From an uncultured Psychroserpens sp. (GTDB taxonomy: Bacteria; Bacteroidota; Bacteroidia; Flavobacteriales; Flavobacteriaceae), in contig CANLEE010000001.1 in assembly GCA_947489585.1 (NCBI GenBank), positions 124,001 to 188,000 of the forward strand: DNA of 64,000 bases, given 5' to 3'. The translations under genes and the position numbers were made by a program. The notes below the pieces were generated by a model. It worked only from the letters and a program-made list of their open reading frames with translations, was not told the origin of the DNA and did not search any database. Positions 1 to 10,706 of the stretch are shown here, one piece after another; position 1 is the stretch's first letter; the number at the start of each line of letters is the position of its first letter.

Positions 1-613
1 ATAGACCAGAACCTTGCTTCTTTACAACACCAATAACCGTGAACTTTTGTCCATAGAGTCTAACTTTTTTTCCTAATGGTTCCAACTCACCAAATAATGA
101 ATTTGCAATTTCATCTCCAATAACGACGACAGCCTTTCCAGTATTAGATTCAGATTCACTATAAAAGCGTCCTTTAGAAAATTGTAATACTTGTATATCT
201 TCAAACTCATGACTTACAACAACAGTATTAACGCTACTTACCGATTCTGATTCATATCGAATTGTTTCTCGTCTTGCAAAAATTTGATAAGCGACATGCT
301 CTGCATCAGATAATGATGATTTCAAGTATTTATATTCATTATAGGATACTTCAGGAAATTGAAGTCGTTTCCAACGAGGTACTGTTGTTGGTCCAAACGA
401 GAATTTAGCCAAATACATAGTATTACTATCTAAACCACTTAATTGTTCCTTAATATCTCTATCTAAAGAATCAACAGCAGCCAGCACAGCAATAATTGAA
501 AAAATACCAATTGTAATCCCTAAAAGGGATAAAAATGTTCGAAGTTTATTTGTTCGCAACGCATTGATTGCAAAAGAAAAACTCTCTTTAAATAATCTTA
601 AATATACAAACAT
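1..613 (-). CDS. ABC transporter permease, MacB/FtsX type (partial, C-terminus off the left edge)
   Basis: The reverse strand reads from ATG at 613 to the window edge without a stop, giving 204 residues. The start MFVYLRLFKESF leads into a membrane segment at about residues 25-47 (LRTFLSLLGITIGIFSIIAV), the first helix of MacB/FtsX-type permeases. A soluble periplasmic MacB_PCD-like domain follows, containing VVVIGDEIANSLFG and GKKVRLYGQKFTVIGVV, a repeat-like signature typical of that domain. The remaining three helices lie outside the window. In this family the permease works with an ABC ATPase to move peptides, lipoproteins or drugs across the envelope. The ATPase is not visible and the substrate cannot be inferred. 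The gene is divergent from purH, with about 175 bp between them. Its family is sure; its role is not. Confidence 0.85.
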   Translation of the reverse strand, partial: MFVYLRLFKESFSFAINALRTNKLRTFLSLLGITIGIFSIIAVLAAVDSLDRDIKEQLSGLDSNTMYLAKFSFGPTTVPRWKRLQFPEVSYNEYKYLKSSLSDAEHVAYQIFARRETIRYESESVSSVNTVVVSHEFEDIQVLQFSKGRFYSESESNTGKAVVVIGDEIANSLFGELEPLGKKVRLYGQKFTVIGVVKKQGSGL

Positions 614-724
614 AAAATGGGTTTGGCCTTTAGAAACTGTAAGATAATAGGTTTTCAACAATTTATTGTTACAAAAAACTTAAATAAACTACGTTTTTGA
701 CTTATTATAACTCTTGATATTGTG

Positions 725-732
725 TATTTTTG
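725..732 (+). promoter_or_regulatory. -7 box TATTTTTG upstream of purH
   Basis: Exact match to the Bacteroidota TAnnTTTG element. A TTTTTG at 694-699 could be the -33 element, but its 25-nt spacing is slightly long. The box overlaps the upstream candidate start at 730, so translation should begin at ATG 790. Confidence 0.6.
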
Positions 733-789
733 GGCTTTAATTTTCACAACTTTTTTCTTTATAGGAAATTCAACGACAACAACACAACA

Positions 790-2322
790 ATGAGTAACAA
801 CAAAACCATTAAATCTGCATTAATTTCAGTATTTAGTAAAGACGGTCTAGAACCTATTGTCAAACAACTTAACGCCCAAAATGTCACTATCTATTCTACA
901 GGTGGTACAGAAAAATTTATAAAAGATTTAGGTATAGACGTAGTACCTGTTGAAGATGTCACATCGTATCCATCTATTCTTGGTGGACGTGTAAAGACAT
1001 TACATCCAAAGGTTTTTGGAGGTATTTTAAATCGCCAAAATAACGATAGTGATGTTGCTGAATTGGTTGATTTTGATATTCCACAAATTGATTTAGTCAT
1101 TGTAGATTTATATCCTTTTGAAAAAACAGTAGCATCAGGTGCTTCAAACCAAGATATTATAGAAAAAATAGATATTGGTGGCATTTCACTCATTAGAGCT
1201 GCGGCTAAAAATTATGCCGATGTGATTTGCGTATCTTCAGTTGAAGATTATTCTGAGTTTTTAAACCTGCTAACTTCTAAAAACGGAGAGACTTCAGTAG
1301 AAGACAGAAAACACTTTGCAGCTAAGTCTTTTAATGTATCTTCTCATTATGACTCTGCAATTTTCAACTATTTTAATGCAAATCATGATATTGCATCCCT
1401 TAAAATAAGTGAGACAAACGGTAAAGTACTGCGTTATGGTGAAAATCCACATCAACGCGGTTTTTTCTTCGGAAATTTTGACGATATCTTTACTAAACTC
1501 CACGGAAAAGAATTAAGCTACAACAATCTTCTAGATGTTGATGCAGCCGTAAATTTAATGAACGAATTTAAAGGCGAAGCACCAACATTTGCAATTTTAA
1601 AGCACAACAATGCTTGCGGGTTTGCGCAACGTGATTCTATTCATCAAGCCTATACTGATGCACTTGCAGGAGATCCTGTCTCAGCATTTGGAGGTATTTT
1701 AATCGCTAATACTGAAATTGACAAAGCTACTGCTGAAAAGATCCATACTTTGTTTTGTGAAGTGGTTATTGCACCTTCATTTTCAGAAGAAGCATTAGAG
1801 GTTTTAAAAGGAAAGAAGAATCGAATTTTATTAATTTTACATGATATTGATTTTCCTCAAACCACAGTAAGAACTTGTCTTAATGGTGTTTTGGTTCAAG
1901 ATAGAGATCACAAAACAGATAATGTTGCAGATTTAACATATGCGACCAACAATAAACCAAACCAAAATGAGTTAGAAGATTTAATATTTGCCTCAAAAAT
2001 TTGTAAGCATACCAAATCTAACACAATTGTTTTAGTAAAAAACAAACAATTGTGTGCCAGCGGAACAGGACAAACAAGTCGTGTTGATGCTCTTAATCAA
2101 GCTATACATAAAGCGCAGTCATTCAATTTTGATTTGAAAGGTGCAGTTATGGCAAGTGATGCATTCTTTCCGTTTCCAGATTGTGTAGAAATTGCAGATA
2201 ATGCAGGAATCACTGCTGTGATACAACCTGGAGGCTCAATTAAAGATCAATTGACGGTTGATTATTGTAATGAAAATAATTTAGCAATGGTAATGACTGG
2301 AACACGTCATTTTAAGCATTAA
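790..2322 (+). CDS. purH: Bifunctional AICAR transformylase / IMP cyclohydrolase PurH
   Basis: Catalyses the last two steps of purine synthesis: formylation of AICAR to FAICAR, then cyclisation to IMP. The N-terminal MGS-like cyclohydrolase domain starts at about residue 5 (SALISVFSKDG, YSTGGTEKF, GGRVKTLHPKV). The AICARFT domain follows, with the LKHNNACG Lys-His catalytic motif and a C-terminal SDAFFPFPD block. At 510 residues it has the family's usual length. The reading frame can be extended to 730, but that start lies inside the -7 box and adds 20 residues unlike PurH. ATG 790 gives MSNNKTIKSALISV and is preferred. It sits just upstream of the mre operon, a neighbourhood common in Flavobacteriaceae. 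Confidence 0.96.
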   Translation: MSNNKTIKSALISVFSKDGLEPIVKQLNAQNVTIYSTGGTEKFIKDLGIDVVPVEDVTSYPSILGGRVKTLHPKVFGGILNRQNNDSDVAELVDFDIPQIDLVIVDLYPFEKTVASGASNQDIIEKIDIGGISLIRAAAKNYADVICVSSVEDYSEFLNLLTSKNGETSVEDRKHFAAKSFNVSSHYDSAIFNYFNANHDIASLKISETNGKVLRYGENPHQRGFFFGNFDDIFTKLHGKELSYNNLLDVDAAVNLMNEFKGEAPTFAILKHNNACGFAQRDSIHQAYTDALAGDPVSAFGGILIANTEIDKATAEKIHTLFCEVVIAPSFSEEALEVLKGKKNRILLILHDIDFPQTTVRTCLNGVLVQDRDHKTDNVADLTYATNNKPNQNELEDLIFASKICKHTKSNTIVLVKNKQLCASGTGQTSRVDALNQAIHKAQSFNFDLKGAVMASDAFFPFPDCVEIADNAGITAVIQPGGSIKDQLTVDYCNENNLAMVMTGTRHFKH

Positions 2323-2388
2323 TTTTACTACATTTACAACACGCCAAAAAATTAGTATAACAACACCCTCATAATATTAGAATAGCGA

Positions 2389-3417
2389 ATGGGATTTTTT
2401 GATTTCTTAACCGAGGAAATAGCCATAGATTTAGGAACCGCAAACACACTAATTATCCACAACGACAAGGTTGTTGTTGATAGTCCATCGATAGTTGCAA
2501 GAGATAGAATTTCAGGTAAAATTATTGCAGTTGGAAAAGAAGCCAACATGATGCAAGGAAAAACACATGAAAATATAAAAACAATTAGACCATTGAAAGA
2601 TGGTGTAATTGCCGATTTTGATGCATCTGAACAAATGATAAGCATGTTTATTAAAAACATTCCTGCTTTAAAAAAGAAATTATTTACACCTGCACTACGA
2701 ATGGTTGTTTGTATTCCTTCTGGAATTACTGAAGTAGAAATGCGAGCGGTAAAAGAATCTTGTGAGCGTGTAAACGGTAAAGAAGTATATCTTATTCATG
2801 AACCTATGGCAGCAGCTATCGGTATTGGTATTGATATTATGCAGCCTAAAGGAAACATGATTGTTGATATTGGTGGTGGTACTACAGAAATTGCTGTTAT
2901 CGCATTAGGTGGTATTGTTTGTGACAAATCTGTAAAGGTTGCAGGTGATGTATTTACCAACGATATTATTTATTATATGCGCACTCAACATAACTTATAT
3001 GTTGGTGATCGTACTGCTGAAAAGATAAAAATTCAAATTGGTGCTGCTACTGAAGATTTAGATTTACCACCTGAAGAAATGAGTGTTCAAGGTCGTGACT
3101 TATTGACTGGAAAACCTAAACAAGTACAAATTTCCTATCGAGAAATAGCCAAAGCACTTGATAAATCGATTTTAAGAATCGAAGACTCTGTGATGGAAAC
3201 CTTATCACAGACACCTCCAGAATTAGCTGCTGATATCTACAATACTGGTATTTATTTAGCAGGTGGAGGATCGATGTTGAGAGGTCTAGACAAACGTTTG
3301 TCTCAAAAAACAGACTTACCAGTTTATATTGCTGAAGACCCTTTAAGAGCCGTTGTTCGTGGTACAGGAATTACACTTAAAAACTTACCAAAATTTAAAA
3401 GTGTATTGATCAAATAA
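2389..3417 (+). CDS. mreB: Rod shape-determining protein MreB
   Basis: Bacterial actin homologue of 342 residues that forms membrane-associated filaments and organises lateral cell-wall synthesis. The actin-fold phosphate loops are clear: IDLGTANTLI near the N-terminus and VDIGGGTTEIAV in the middle, followed by the adenosine-binding LAGGGSMLRGLD near the C-terminus. The N-terminal MGFFDFLTEE resembles the usual short membrane-binding stretch. It is first in a tight operon with mreC, mreD, mrdA and rodA, the full elongasome core except RodZ. No perfect TAnnTTTG box precedes it, and the 66-bp gap after purH may allow read-through. Confidence 0.97.
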   Translation: MGFFDFLTEEIAIDLGTANTLIIHNDKVVVDSPSIVARDRISGKIIAVGKEANMMQGKTHENIKTIRPLKDGVIADFDASEQMISMFIKNIPALKKKLFTPALRMVVCIPSGITEVEMRAVKESCERVNGKEVYLIHEPMAAAIGIGIDIMQPKGNMIVDIGGGTTEIAVIALGGIVCDKSVKVAGDVFTNDIIYYMRTQHNLYVGDRTAEKIKIQIGAATEDLDLPPEEMSVQGRDLLTGKPKQVQISYREIAKALDKSILRIEDSVMETLSQTPPELAADIYNTGIYLAGGGSMLRGLDKRLSQKTDLPVYIAEDPLRAVVRGTGITLKNLPKFKSVLIK

Positions 3418-3436
3418 CAGAGAATAACAAGGTAGC

Positions 3437-4258
3437 ATGCAACAAATCATCAATTTTGTCATTAGAAACAAGACATCCCTTTTGTTTCTGCTGTTGTTTG
3501 TCATTTCCTTAGCGTTAACCATTCAGTCGCATTCCTATCACAAAAGTAAGTTTATAAACTCTGCTAATTTTTTAACTGGTGGCATTTATGAAAGCGCAAG
3601 TGGAATCTCAGATTATTTCGGTTTAAAAAAACAAAATGACATTCTTGTCGAAGAAAACAATAGGTTACGTTCCCAAATTTTTAATGGTTCAGATTCTATA
3701 GGCACATCTTTTATTGATAGTACCTCATTCGGTGGTCGATACAAAATGCAATCGGCAAGAATTATCAATAACAATTATGCTGCATCAAAAAACTACCTAA
3801 CAATTAACAAAGGAGAAAAAAATAATATAAAGGAAGACTTAGGTGTCATTACATCTAAAGGAATTATAGGCATAATAGACAATACATCTAATGGTTATGC
3901 ACGAGTACTCTCGATATTAAATACTAAGAGTAAAATAAATGCGCAATTAAAAGCCTCTGATCAATTTGGATCTTTGGAATGGGATGGTAAATCTTCAGAA
4001 ATTGTGCAGCTTACTGATATTTCAAAGTTTGCCCCTGTTCGAGAAGGTGATACTATTGTCACAGGAGGAAAATCATCTATATTCCCCAAGGGTATTCCTA
4101 TTGGAACTGTCTATGGTTTTGAATTAGATATAAGCGGCGATACTTACACAGTAGATGTCAAACTATTTAATGATATGACAAACTTATCTCATGTTTATAT
4201 TATTGAAAATTTAGATATCGAAGAAATAAAACTACTTGAAAACCCAATTGATGAATAG
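3437..4258 (+). CDS. mreC: Rod shape-determining protein MreC
   Basis: Bitopic periplasmic scaffold of the elongasome, 273 residues. One N-terminal membrane helix (residues 14-30, SLLFLLLFVISLALTI) is followed by a short coiled coil around residues 65-80 (NDILVEENNRLRSQI). The two beta-barrel domains typical of MreC follow, with GVITSKGIIGIID and GDTIVTGGKSSIFPKGIPIG. It binds MreB/MreD and activates PBP2. The gene begins 19 bp after mreB and its stop overlaps the mreD start by 8 nt (ATGAATAG), which suggests translational coupling. Confidence 0.95.
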   Translation: MQQIINFVIRNKTSLLFLLLFVISLALTIQSHSYHKSKFINSANFLTGGIYESASGISDYFGLKKQNDILVEENNRLRSQIFNGSDSIGTSFIDSTSFGGRYKMQSARIINNNYAASKNYLTINKGEKNNIKEDLGVITSKGIIGIIDNTSNGYARVLSILNTKSKINAQLKASDQFGSLEWDGKSSEIVQLTDISKFAPVREGDTIVTGGKSSIFPKGIPIGTVYGFELDISGDTYTVDVKLFNDMTNLSHVYIIENLDIEEIKLLENPIDE

Positions 4259-4757
4259 CCTCACATTACATAGCATCTTTAGGTTTTTTCTGTTAATATT
4301 GGTGCAGGTTTTGATATGCAATAATATCAATTTTATGAGTTCTGTAAATCCATATCCTTACATACTTTTTATATTATTATATCCAGTAAACAACAATAGA
4401 ACACTTTTTATTTTTTTAAGCTTTATGCTAGGTTTATTTGTAGATATATTTTCAGATTCTGGAGGTGTTCACGCCGCAGCTTGTGTAACGATTGCTTTTA
4501 TAAGGCCTGCAGTATTGAAGTTTGCCTTCGGAATGATTTATGAACACCAAAGCATTAAATTTAATAATACCGATTTTGGCAACAGAATCATCTATTTCTC
4601 TATACTTATAGTTATTCATCATTTCATTATGTTCATCATGGAAATTTTTAACATTTCGAACATAATTTTAATCCTTCAGAATACGTTATTTTCAAGTATT
4701 TTTACTATACTACTTTGTGTATTAATTTCGATACTTTTTAGTAACAAACAACGATGA
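4251..4757 (+). CDS. mreD: Rod shape-determining membrane protein MreD
   Basis: Polytopic inner-membrane protein of about 168 residues with five or six hydrophobic segments, weakly conserved in sequence as usual for MreD. Identification rests on hydrophobicity, size and position between mreC and mrdA. LFVDIFSDSGGVHAAAC resembles the family's conserved loop (G.xxDxxxxxxxG). I place the start at ATG 4251, which gives MNSLTLHSIFRF and an ATGAATAG overlap with mreC. The upstream alternative at 4236 would add only five residues deeper into mreC. Its TGA overlaps the mrdA ATG. Confidence 0.88.
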   Translation: MNSLTLHSIFRFFLLILVQVLICNNINFMSSVNPYPYILFILLYPVNNNRTLFIFLSFMLGLFVDIFSDSGGVHAAACVTIAFIRPAVLKFAFGMIYEHQSIKFNNTDFGNRIIYFSILIVIHHFIMFIMEIFNISNIILILQNTLFSSIFTILLCVLISILFSNKQR

Positions 4758-6700
4758 GAAAACTTCTACTTTTATTAACAGTCATTATAGTAGGTCTCTT
4801 ATTTATTGCACGACTGTTTTATCTACAAGTCTACAATAAAGAAGCCTATAGCCTTTTTGAAGACAGTGCCATAAGCACGGTATATGACTACCCAAAACGC
4901 GGTTATGTTTTTGATCGAAACGGAAAGTTATTAGTAGCAAATCAGCCCTCTTACGATGTCATGGTGATTCCTAGAGAAGTTGAACCTTTAGATACTTTAG
5001 AATTTTGTGCCTTATTAAAAATCACAAAAGACGATTTTAAAAGAAAATACACTAGAGCTAGAAATTATTCGCCCCGAATTCCTTCTGTTTTCTTGCCGCA
5101 ACTTTCAAAGAAAGATTATGCAGTACTTCAAGAGAAGATGCGAAAATTTGATGGTTTTTACATTCAAAAACGATCACTTAGAGATTACCAAACTACAATT
5201 GGCGCTAATGTTTTAGGTGATATTGGTGAAGTAAACCAACGTATTATAAAAAAACAGCCTTATTATAAAATGGGTGATCTCATTGGTAAACAAGGTGTAG
5301 AACTATCTTATGAAGCTATTTTACGAGGCGTTAAAGGGATTAAATTTATACAAAAGGATAGGTTTAATAAAGACATTGGGCCTTATAAAGAAGGTAAATT
5401 TGACACTTTACCACAACCAGGAAAAGACATAACAATTACCATAGATTCTGAATTACAGCAATATGGAGAATTGTTGATGACTAATAAGCGTGGTGGAATT
5501 GTTGCCATCGACCCAAGTAATGGAGAGATTTTAGCATTGGTGTCTGGACCTAATTATAATCCAAATATGTTAGTTGGTCGTAATCGCTCTAAAAATTTCT
5601 CAAAACTATATAGAGATAGTATTGCAAAACCCTTATTTGATAGAGGTTTACAAGCTCAGTATCCTCCTGGTTCTCCATTTAAAGTGATTAATGCACTTAT
5701 AGGTCTTCAAGAAGGTGTAATAACTCCAGGAGATAAAGTGACATGTAGGATGGGTTACTATTATGGAAGTAGACGATTAACAGGCTGTCACCACCATAAA
5801 AGTCCGGTGGCAATGAATGACGGAATTGCCCAATCTTGTAATGCATATTTTGTTACTGCTTATAGAAAAATAATTGACAAATATAATGATGCTGGAAGTG
5901 CCATGAACACGTGGGCGAATCATGCTAAAAGCTTTGGTTTAGGTAATTATTTGGGTTACGATTTACCTGTTGGTCAAAAAGGCCGAATTCCTGATGGTGA
6001 TTATTATGATAGAGCCTATGGTGATAACCGTTGGGGCTCCACTTATATTGTATCAAATGCTATTGGTCAAGGTGAGGTTGAAGCTACACCAATTCAATTA
6101 GCAAATATGGCAGCAGCAATTGGAAATCGTGGTTATTACTTTACACCTCATATCATAAAAGCCATAGAAGGTGACACCATACCAAGTAAATATACAACAC
6201 CAAATCACACCACAATTGACAAACGTCATTTTGGGCCTGTAATTCAAGGCATGTTTGATGTGTACAATAAAGGAACTGCAGCTACACTTCGAATTCCTGG
6301 AATTGATATCTGTGGAAAAACAGGGACTGCAGAAAATTTCGTCAAAATTGATAGTGTTAAAACCCAACTTACCGATCATTCCATTTTTGTGGCTTTTGCA
6401 CCTAAAGACAACCCAAAAATTGCTATTGCTGTTTTTGTAGAAAACGGCTATTGGGGAAGTCGATTTGCTGGTCGTATGGCAAGCTTAATGATTGAAAAAT
6501 ATATAAAAGGCGAAATTACTAGAACAGATATGGAACATTGGATTTTAACGCATAGTCTAGAAAATGAATATGCCAAACCTTACTCTGGTGAGCCTTTTAA
6601 AATAAATGGTGAAACTACTTTACAGGTTGTCGATAAAGTTAAACCTCCTGAAAACAATGACCTCAACAATTCTATTCCAATACAATCTAATCAACAATAA
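4754..6700 (+). CDS. mrdA: Penicillin-binding protein 2 (elongasome transpeptidase)
   Basis: Class B PBP of 648 residues that cross-links peptidoglycan during elongation, in complex with RodA. One N-terminal membrane helix (residues 3-22) is followed by a PBP dimerisation domain (YPKRGYVFDRNGKLL, GDIGEVNQR) and then the transpeptidase domain. The three active-site motifs are visible: SPFK at Ser307-Lys310, SCN in AQSCNAYF, and KTG at 522-524. The C-terminal tail after about residue 620 is polar and probably disordered. ATG overlaps the mreD stop (ATGA), and its own stop overlaps the rodA start by one base. All of this points to strict co-translation in one operon. Confidence 0.96.
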   Translation: MRKLLLLLTVIIVGLLFIARLFYLQVYNKEAYSLFEDSAISTVYDYPKRGYVFDRNGKLLVANQPSYDVMVIPREVEPLDTLEFCALLKITKDDFKRKYTRARNYSPRIPSVFLPQLSKKDYAVLQEKMRKFDGFYIQKRSLRDYQTTIGANVLGDIGEVNQRIIKKQPYYKMGDLIGKQGVELSYEAILRGVKGIKFIQKDRFNKDIGPYKEGKFDTLPQPGKDITITIDSELQQYGELLMTNKRGGIVAIDPSNGEILALVSGPNYNPNMLVGRNRSKNFSKLYRDSIAKPLFDRGLQAQYPPGSPFKVINALIGLQEGVITPGDKVTCRMGYYYGSRRLTGCHHHKSPVAMNDGIAQSCNAYFVTAYRKIIDKYNDAGSAMNTWANHAKSFGLGNYLGYDLPVGQKGRIPDGDYYDRAYGDNRWGSTYIVSNAIGQGEVEATPIQLANMAAAIGNRGYYFTPHIIKAIEGDTIPSKYTTPNHTTIDKRHFGPVIQGMFDVYNKGTAATLRIPGIDICGKTGTAENFVKIDSVKTQLTDHSIFVAFAPKDNPKIAIAVFVENGYWGSRFAGRMASLMIEKYIKGEITRTDMEHWILTHSLENEYAKPYSGEPFKINGETTLQVVDKVKPPENNDLNNSIPIQSNQQ

Positions 6701-7980
6701 TGCATAGAGAAAATCATAGAGGTTTTGGGTTTGATTGGATTACAATTATTCTTTTTCTACTTTTAGTTGGATTTGGATGGTTAAATATCATGTCGGCTTC
6801 ACATGTTGGTGAAATAGGCAGCTATTTTGATATGAGCCAATTGTATGGGAAACAACTGGTTTTTTTAGGTTTGACCTTTGTTTTAATTATACTAATTCTT
6901 TCTGTTGAAGCTAAGTTTTATGAGCGGTTTGCTAGTATTATCTACATTATTGCCATGCTGTCTCTTGTGGGATTGTTTATTTTCGGTAAAGATGTCAATG
7001 GTGCTCGATCTTGGTATGGCATAGGGAGTATGACCCTTCAACCAAGTGAATTTGCAAAGTTTGCTACCGCATTAGCTGTTGCAAAATATATGAGTGATTT
7101 GCAAACCAATATGAATACTATTAAAGATCAATTACGGGCTGTTGGTATCATCATTGTTCCTGCAGCTTTAATTCTATTGCAAAATGATGCAGGCAGTACT
7201 TTAGTCTATGCGTCTTTCTTCTTTGTGTTTTATCGTGAAGGTTTGCAACAAATCTATCTAGCTATTGCATTATCCACTATAATTTTAGCAGTATTAGCTT
7301 TAAAATTCGGAATCGTAGTTACTGGAATTATAGCAGCAGTTGTCATATTTGGGATCTATTTTTTCCGAAGAAAAAAACGCGCCTCTATCATTCAATCTGT
7401 TGTCATTTTATTGATTTGTATTTCATTTTCGGCTGGTGTTAAATTATTCTATAATCATGTTTTAAAACCGCATCAACAAAATAGAATTAGTTTATGGTTA
7501 CGACTGGAAAAGGATCCAACCAAACTAGAACAAATGAAAAAAGAAGAGGCCTATAACCTTATTCAATCGGAGCAAGCTATTAGCTCTGGTGGATGGACTG
7601 GCAAGGGGTTTCTACAAGGGACTAGAACTACTGGAAAGTTTGTGCCAGAACAAGAAACAGATTATATTTTTAGTACCGTTGGCGAAGAATGGGGGTTTTT
7701 AGGAAGTAGCTTAGTCGTTGTTTTATTTATGGCCCTAATTATACGCGTTTTATATTTAGCAGAGTCTCAGAAATCACAATTTAGTCGTGTCTATGGTTAT
7801 GGTGTTGCCTCAATTTTCTTTGTGCATTTCACAATTAACACAGGTATGGTTATGGGTTTAATTCCAACTGTAGGCATCCCTCTACCCTTTTTCAGTTATG
7901 GTGGCTCCGGACTTTGGGGCTTTACAATATTGCTATTTATTTTTATAAAATTGGATAGCAATAAAATTAATGAGTGGTAA
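6700..7980 (+). CDS. rodA: Rod shape-determining protein RodA (SEDS glycosyltransferase)
   Basis: SEDS-family peptidoglycan polymerase of 426 residues with about ten membrane helices. Family signatures seen: GARSWYGIGSMTLQPSEFAKF, the QNDAGSTLVY loop, the large extracellular loop with GGWTGKGFLQGTRT and FVPEQETDYIFSTVGEEWGFLG, and the C-terminal GIPLPFFSYGGSGL. It polymerises lipid II together with PBP2, which is encoded immediately upstream with a 1-nt overlap. It is the last gene of the mre operon. Confidence 0.96.
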   Translation: MHRENHRGFGFDWITIILFLLLVGFGWLNIMSASHVGEIGSYFDMSQLYGKQLVFLGLTFVLIILILSVEAKFYERFASIIYIIAMLSLVGLFIFGKDVNGARSWYGIGSMTLQPSEFAKFATALAVAKYMSDLQTNMNTIKDQLRAVGIIIVPAALILLQNDAGSTLVYASFFFVFYREGLQQIYLAIALSTIILAVLALKFGIVVTGIIAAVVIFGIYFFRRKKRASIIQSVVILLICISFSAGVKLFYNHVLKPHQQNRISLWLRLEKDPTKLEQMKKEEAYNLIQSEQAISSGGWTGKGFLQGTRTTGKFVPEQETDYIFSTVGEEWGFLGSSLVVVLFMALIIRVLYLAESQKSQFSRVYGYGVASIFFVHFTINTGMVMGLIPTVGIPLPFFSYGGSGLWGFTILLFIFIKLDSNKINEW

Positions 7981-7985
7981 TAAAA

Positions 7986-8010
7986 AAAGCCGTCATTTAT
8001 AGACAGCTTT
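7986..8010. terminator. Hairpin between convergent rodA and valS
   Basis: Stem AAAGC-GTC / GAC-GCTTT with one C/A mismatch and a 7-nt loop. A run of seven A on the plus strand just before it becomes a T-run for minus-strand transcripts, so it mainly suits valS termination. It may also end the mre operon. Confidence 0.55.
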
Positions 8011-8034
8011 CTTAGTGAAATTATATTTGATAGT

Positions 8035-10668
8035 TTATTGTAAACTAGCCAAGCTTGATTTTAAGGTCTCAATTTTTGCCAAAGCATCAGCTTCTTTTTT
8101 CTTTTCTGAAGCAACAACTTGCTCTGGAGCTCCAGCTACAAAACGCTCGTTAGATAATTTCTTTTGTACCGATTTCAAAAATCCTTCTGTATAACTCAAC
8201 TCTTCAGTGAGTTTTTTAACTTCAGCCTCTACATCAATACTCCCTTCCATAGGAATGAAATACTCGTTAGATTTTACACGATATGTTAAAGCGCCTTCAA
8301 CTGGTTCTTTTACATAATTAAAGCTTTCTAAATTACCTAATTTAGAAATCACACCATCAAACGTAGGTGCTACATTCTCATTATTTACAATCGAAAATCC
8401 TATAGCATCTTTAAACGCGATATTCTTTTGTTTTCTAATATTTCTAACTCCAGAAATCACTTCAGATGCAAAATCAAATTCAGAAATCAAAACCTCATTA
8501 ATTGGCTGAGCCTCTGGCCATCTTGAAATAATTAAGGCTTCTTCTGGTGAACGCTCTTTAATATAATGCCAGATTTCTTCAGTTAGAAATGGCATAAATG
8601 GATGTAAAATCTTTAAAATATCCTCAAAAATAGTATTTATGCTTTCTAAAGTTTTTGTATCAATTGGCTGTTGATATGCAGGCTTAACAATTTCTAATAA
8701 CCATGATGCAAAATCATCCCAAATTAACTTATAAGTTGCCATAAGCGCATCACTAAGTCTATATTTACTAAAGTGATCTTCAATCTCAGCTATTGTTTTT
8801 TGGAACTTAGATTCAAACCATTCAACGGCAATTTTACTTGAATTTGGTTGATTGATTGCAATATCAACTTCCCAGCCTTGAACTAATCTAAAAGCATTCC
8901 ATATTTTATTAGCAAATTGTTTTCCTTGCTGACATAGATCTTCATCAAACATAAGGTCATTTCCAGCTGCAGAACTTAATAAAAGTCCTACACGAACACC
9001 ATCTGCACCATAATCATCAATTAGTTTTAATGCATCAGGTGAATTTCCTAAAGACTTAGACATTTTTCGACGCTGCTTGTCTCTTACCAATCCTGTGAGA
9101 TACACATTCTCAAAAGGTTTTTCATCTTTATATTCATAACCTGCTACTATCATTCGCGCTACCCAGAAAAATAAAATATCTGGCCCAGTAACCAAATCAT
9201 TTGTTGGGTAATAATATTTGATTTCTTCATTTTCAGGATTACGAATACCATCAAAAACGCTCATTGGCCATAACCATGAACTAAACCAAGTATCTAAAGC
9301 ATCAGAATCTTGTGTTAAATCTGCAGCTGTTAAACTTGAATTACCTGTTTTATCTTTAGCGAGCCTTAAAGCATCGTCTCTATTTTCGGCAACCACAAAA
9401 TCTTCTTTTCCGTCACCATAGAAGTACGCAGGAATCTGTTGTCCCCAAAGCAATTGGCGTGAAATATTCCAATCACGAATATTTTCCATCCAATGTCTAT
9501 AGGTGTTTTCAAACTTCTTTGGAAATAGCTTTACATCACCATTTGTTAAAACAGCATCTAATGCAGGTTTAGCTAAATCTTCCATTTTTAAGAACCATTG
9601 GTCACTTAAACGTGGTTCAATAACTGCTTTAGTTCGCTCAGACGTTCCTACTTTATTGATATAATTTTCAGTTTTTGCTATTAATCCAGCAGCCTCCAAT
9701 TCTTTAGTTATAGCTTTTCTTACCACAAAGCGGTCTTGACCTTCGTAATGCATCCCAAAGCTATTTAGCGAAGCATCTTCATTAAAGATGTCTATAACTT
9801 CAAGATTGTGCTTATCACCTAACACTTTGTCATTTTCATCATGAGCAGGTGTTACTTTTAGGCAACCTGTTCCAAATTCAATATCAACATACTCATCTTC
9901 AATAATAGGAATAACCCTTCCACAGATAGGAACAATAGCATTCTTTCCTTTTAAATGCCTAAAACGCTCATCTGTTGGGTTGATGCAAATAGCCGTATCA
10001 CCAAAAATAGTTTCAGGACGAGTCGTTGCTATAGTTAACTTTTCGTCACTACCTTCAATTTGATATTCTAAATAGTAAAGTAGACCTTGTTTTTCAATAT
10101 GAATGACTTCTTCATCAGATAATGTTGTTTTAGCTTCAGGATCCCAATTCACCATTCGAAAACCTCTATAAATTAAACCTTTGTTATATAAGTCAACAAA
10201 CACTTTAATTACAGCTTCGCTCATATCATCATCCATCGTAAACTTAGTACGATCCCAATCACAAGAACAACCTAATTTTTTCAACTGTTCAAGAATGACA
10301 CCTCCATATTCTTCAGTCCATTCCCAAGCATGCTTCAAGAACTCTTCACGGGTTAAATCATTTTTATTGATGCCTTGTGCTTTAAGTTTAGCGACAACTT
10401 TAGCTTCGGTAGCAATAGATGCATGATCTGTACCAGGTACCCAACAGGCATTTTTTCCTAGTAATCGTGCACGACGAATTAGGACATCTTGAATCGTATT
10501 ATTCAACATATGCCCCATATGCAATACTCCCGTTACGTTTGGAGGTGGAATTACAATGGTATATGGTTCTCTCTCATCTGGAGTAGAGTGAAAATAATTA
10601 TGCGTCATCCAGTAATCGTACCATTTACTTTCTACAGCTTGTGCTGAATATTTTGATGGGATTTCCAT
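8035..10668 (-). CDS. valS: Valyl-tRNA synthetase
   Basis: Class I aminoacyl-tRNA synthetase that charges tRNA-Val, 877 residues. It has the HIGH-type motif HMGHMLNN near the N-terminus, a large CP1 editing domain ([23 protein letters not shown]), the KMSKS motif in [10 protein letters not shown], the anticodon-binding domain, and a C-terminal coiled coil ([12 protein letters not shown]...). The frame opens at a TTG at 10701, but that codon lies within a -7 box (10706-10699). I therefore place the start at ATG 10668, giving [20 protein letters not shown], which matches the normal ValRS N-terminus. It is convergent with the mre operon. Confidence 0.97.
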   Translation of the reverse strand: MEIPSKYSAQAVESKWYDYWMTHNYFHSTPDEREPYTIVIPPPNVTGVLHMGHMLNNTIQDVLIRRARLLGKNACWVPGTDHASIATEAKVVAKLKAQGINKNDLTREEFLKHAWEWTEEYGGVILEQLKKLGCSCDWDRTKFTMDDDMSEAVIKVFVDLYNKGLIYRGFRMVNWDPEAKTTLSDEEVIHIEKQGLLYYLEYQIEGSDEKLTIATTRPETIFGDTAICINPTDERFRHLKGKNAIVPICGRVIPIIEDEYVDIEFGTGCLKVTPAHDENDKVLGDKHNLEVIDIFNEDASLNSFGMHYEGQDRFVVRKAITKELEAAGLIAKTENYINKVGTSERTKAVIEPRLSDQWFLKMEDLAKPALDAVLTNGDVKLFPKKFENTYRHWMENIRDWNISRQLLWGQQIPAYFYGDGKEDFVVAENRDDALRLAKDKTGNSSLTAADLTQDSDALDTWFSSWLWPMSVFDGIRNPENEEIKYYYPTNDLVTGPDILFFWVARMIVAGYEYKDEKPFENVYLTGLVRDKQRRKMSKSLGNSPDALKLIDDYGADGVRVGLLLSSAAGNDLMFDEDLCQQGKQFANKIWNAFRLVQGWEVDIAINQPNSSKIAVEWFESKFQKTIAEIEDHFSKYRLSDALMATYKLIWDDFASWLLEIVKPAYQQPIDTKTLESINTIFEDILKILHPFMPFLTEEIWHYIKERSPEEALIISRWPEAQPINEVLISEFDFASEVISGVRNIRKQKNIAFKDAIGFSIVNNENVAPTFDGVISKLGNLESFNYVKEPVEGALTYRVKSNEYFIPMEGSIDVEAEVKKLTEELSYTEGFLKSVQKKLSNERFVAGAPEQVVASEKKKEADALAKIETLKSSLASLQ

Positions 10669-10698
10669 GCTTTGGTATTGTTTTTGCTTTATGACTGA

Positions 10699-10706
10699 CA
10701 AAAGTA
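10699..10706 (-). promoter_or_regulatory. -7 box TACTTTTG upstream of valS
   Basis: Exact TAnnTTTG on the minus strand, about 30 nt before ATG 10668. It overlaps the TTG at 10701 and so argues against that start. No clear -33 TTTG is visible. Confidence 0.6.
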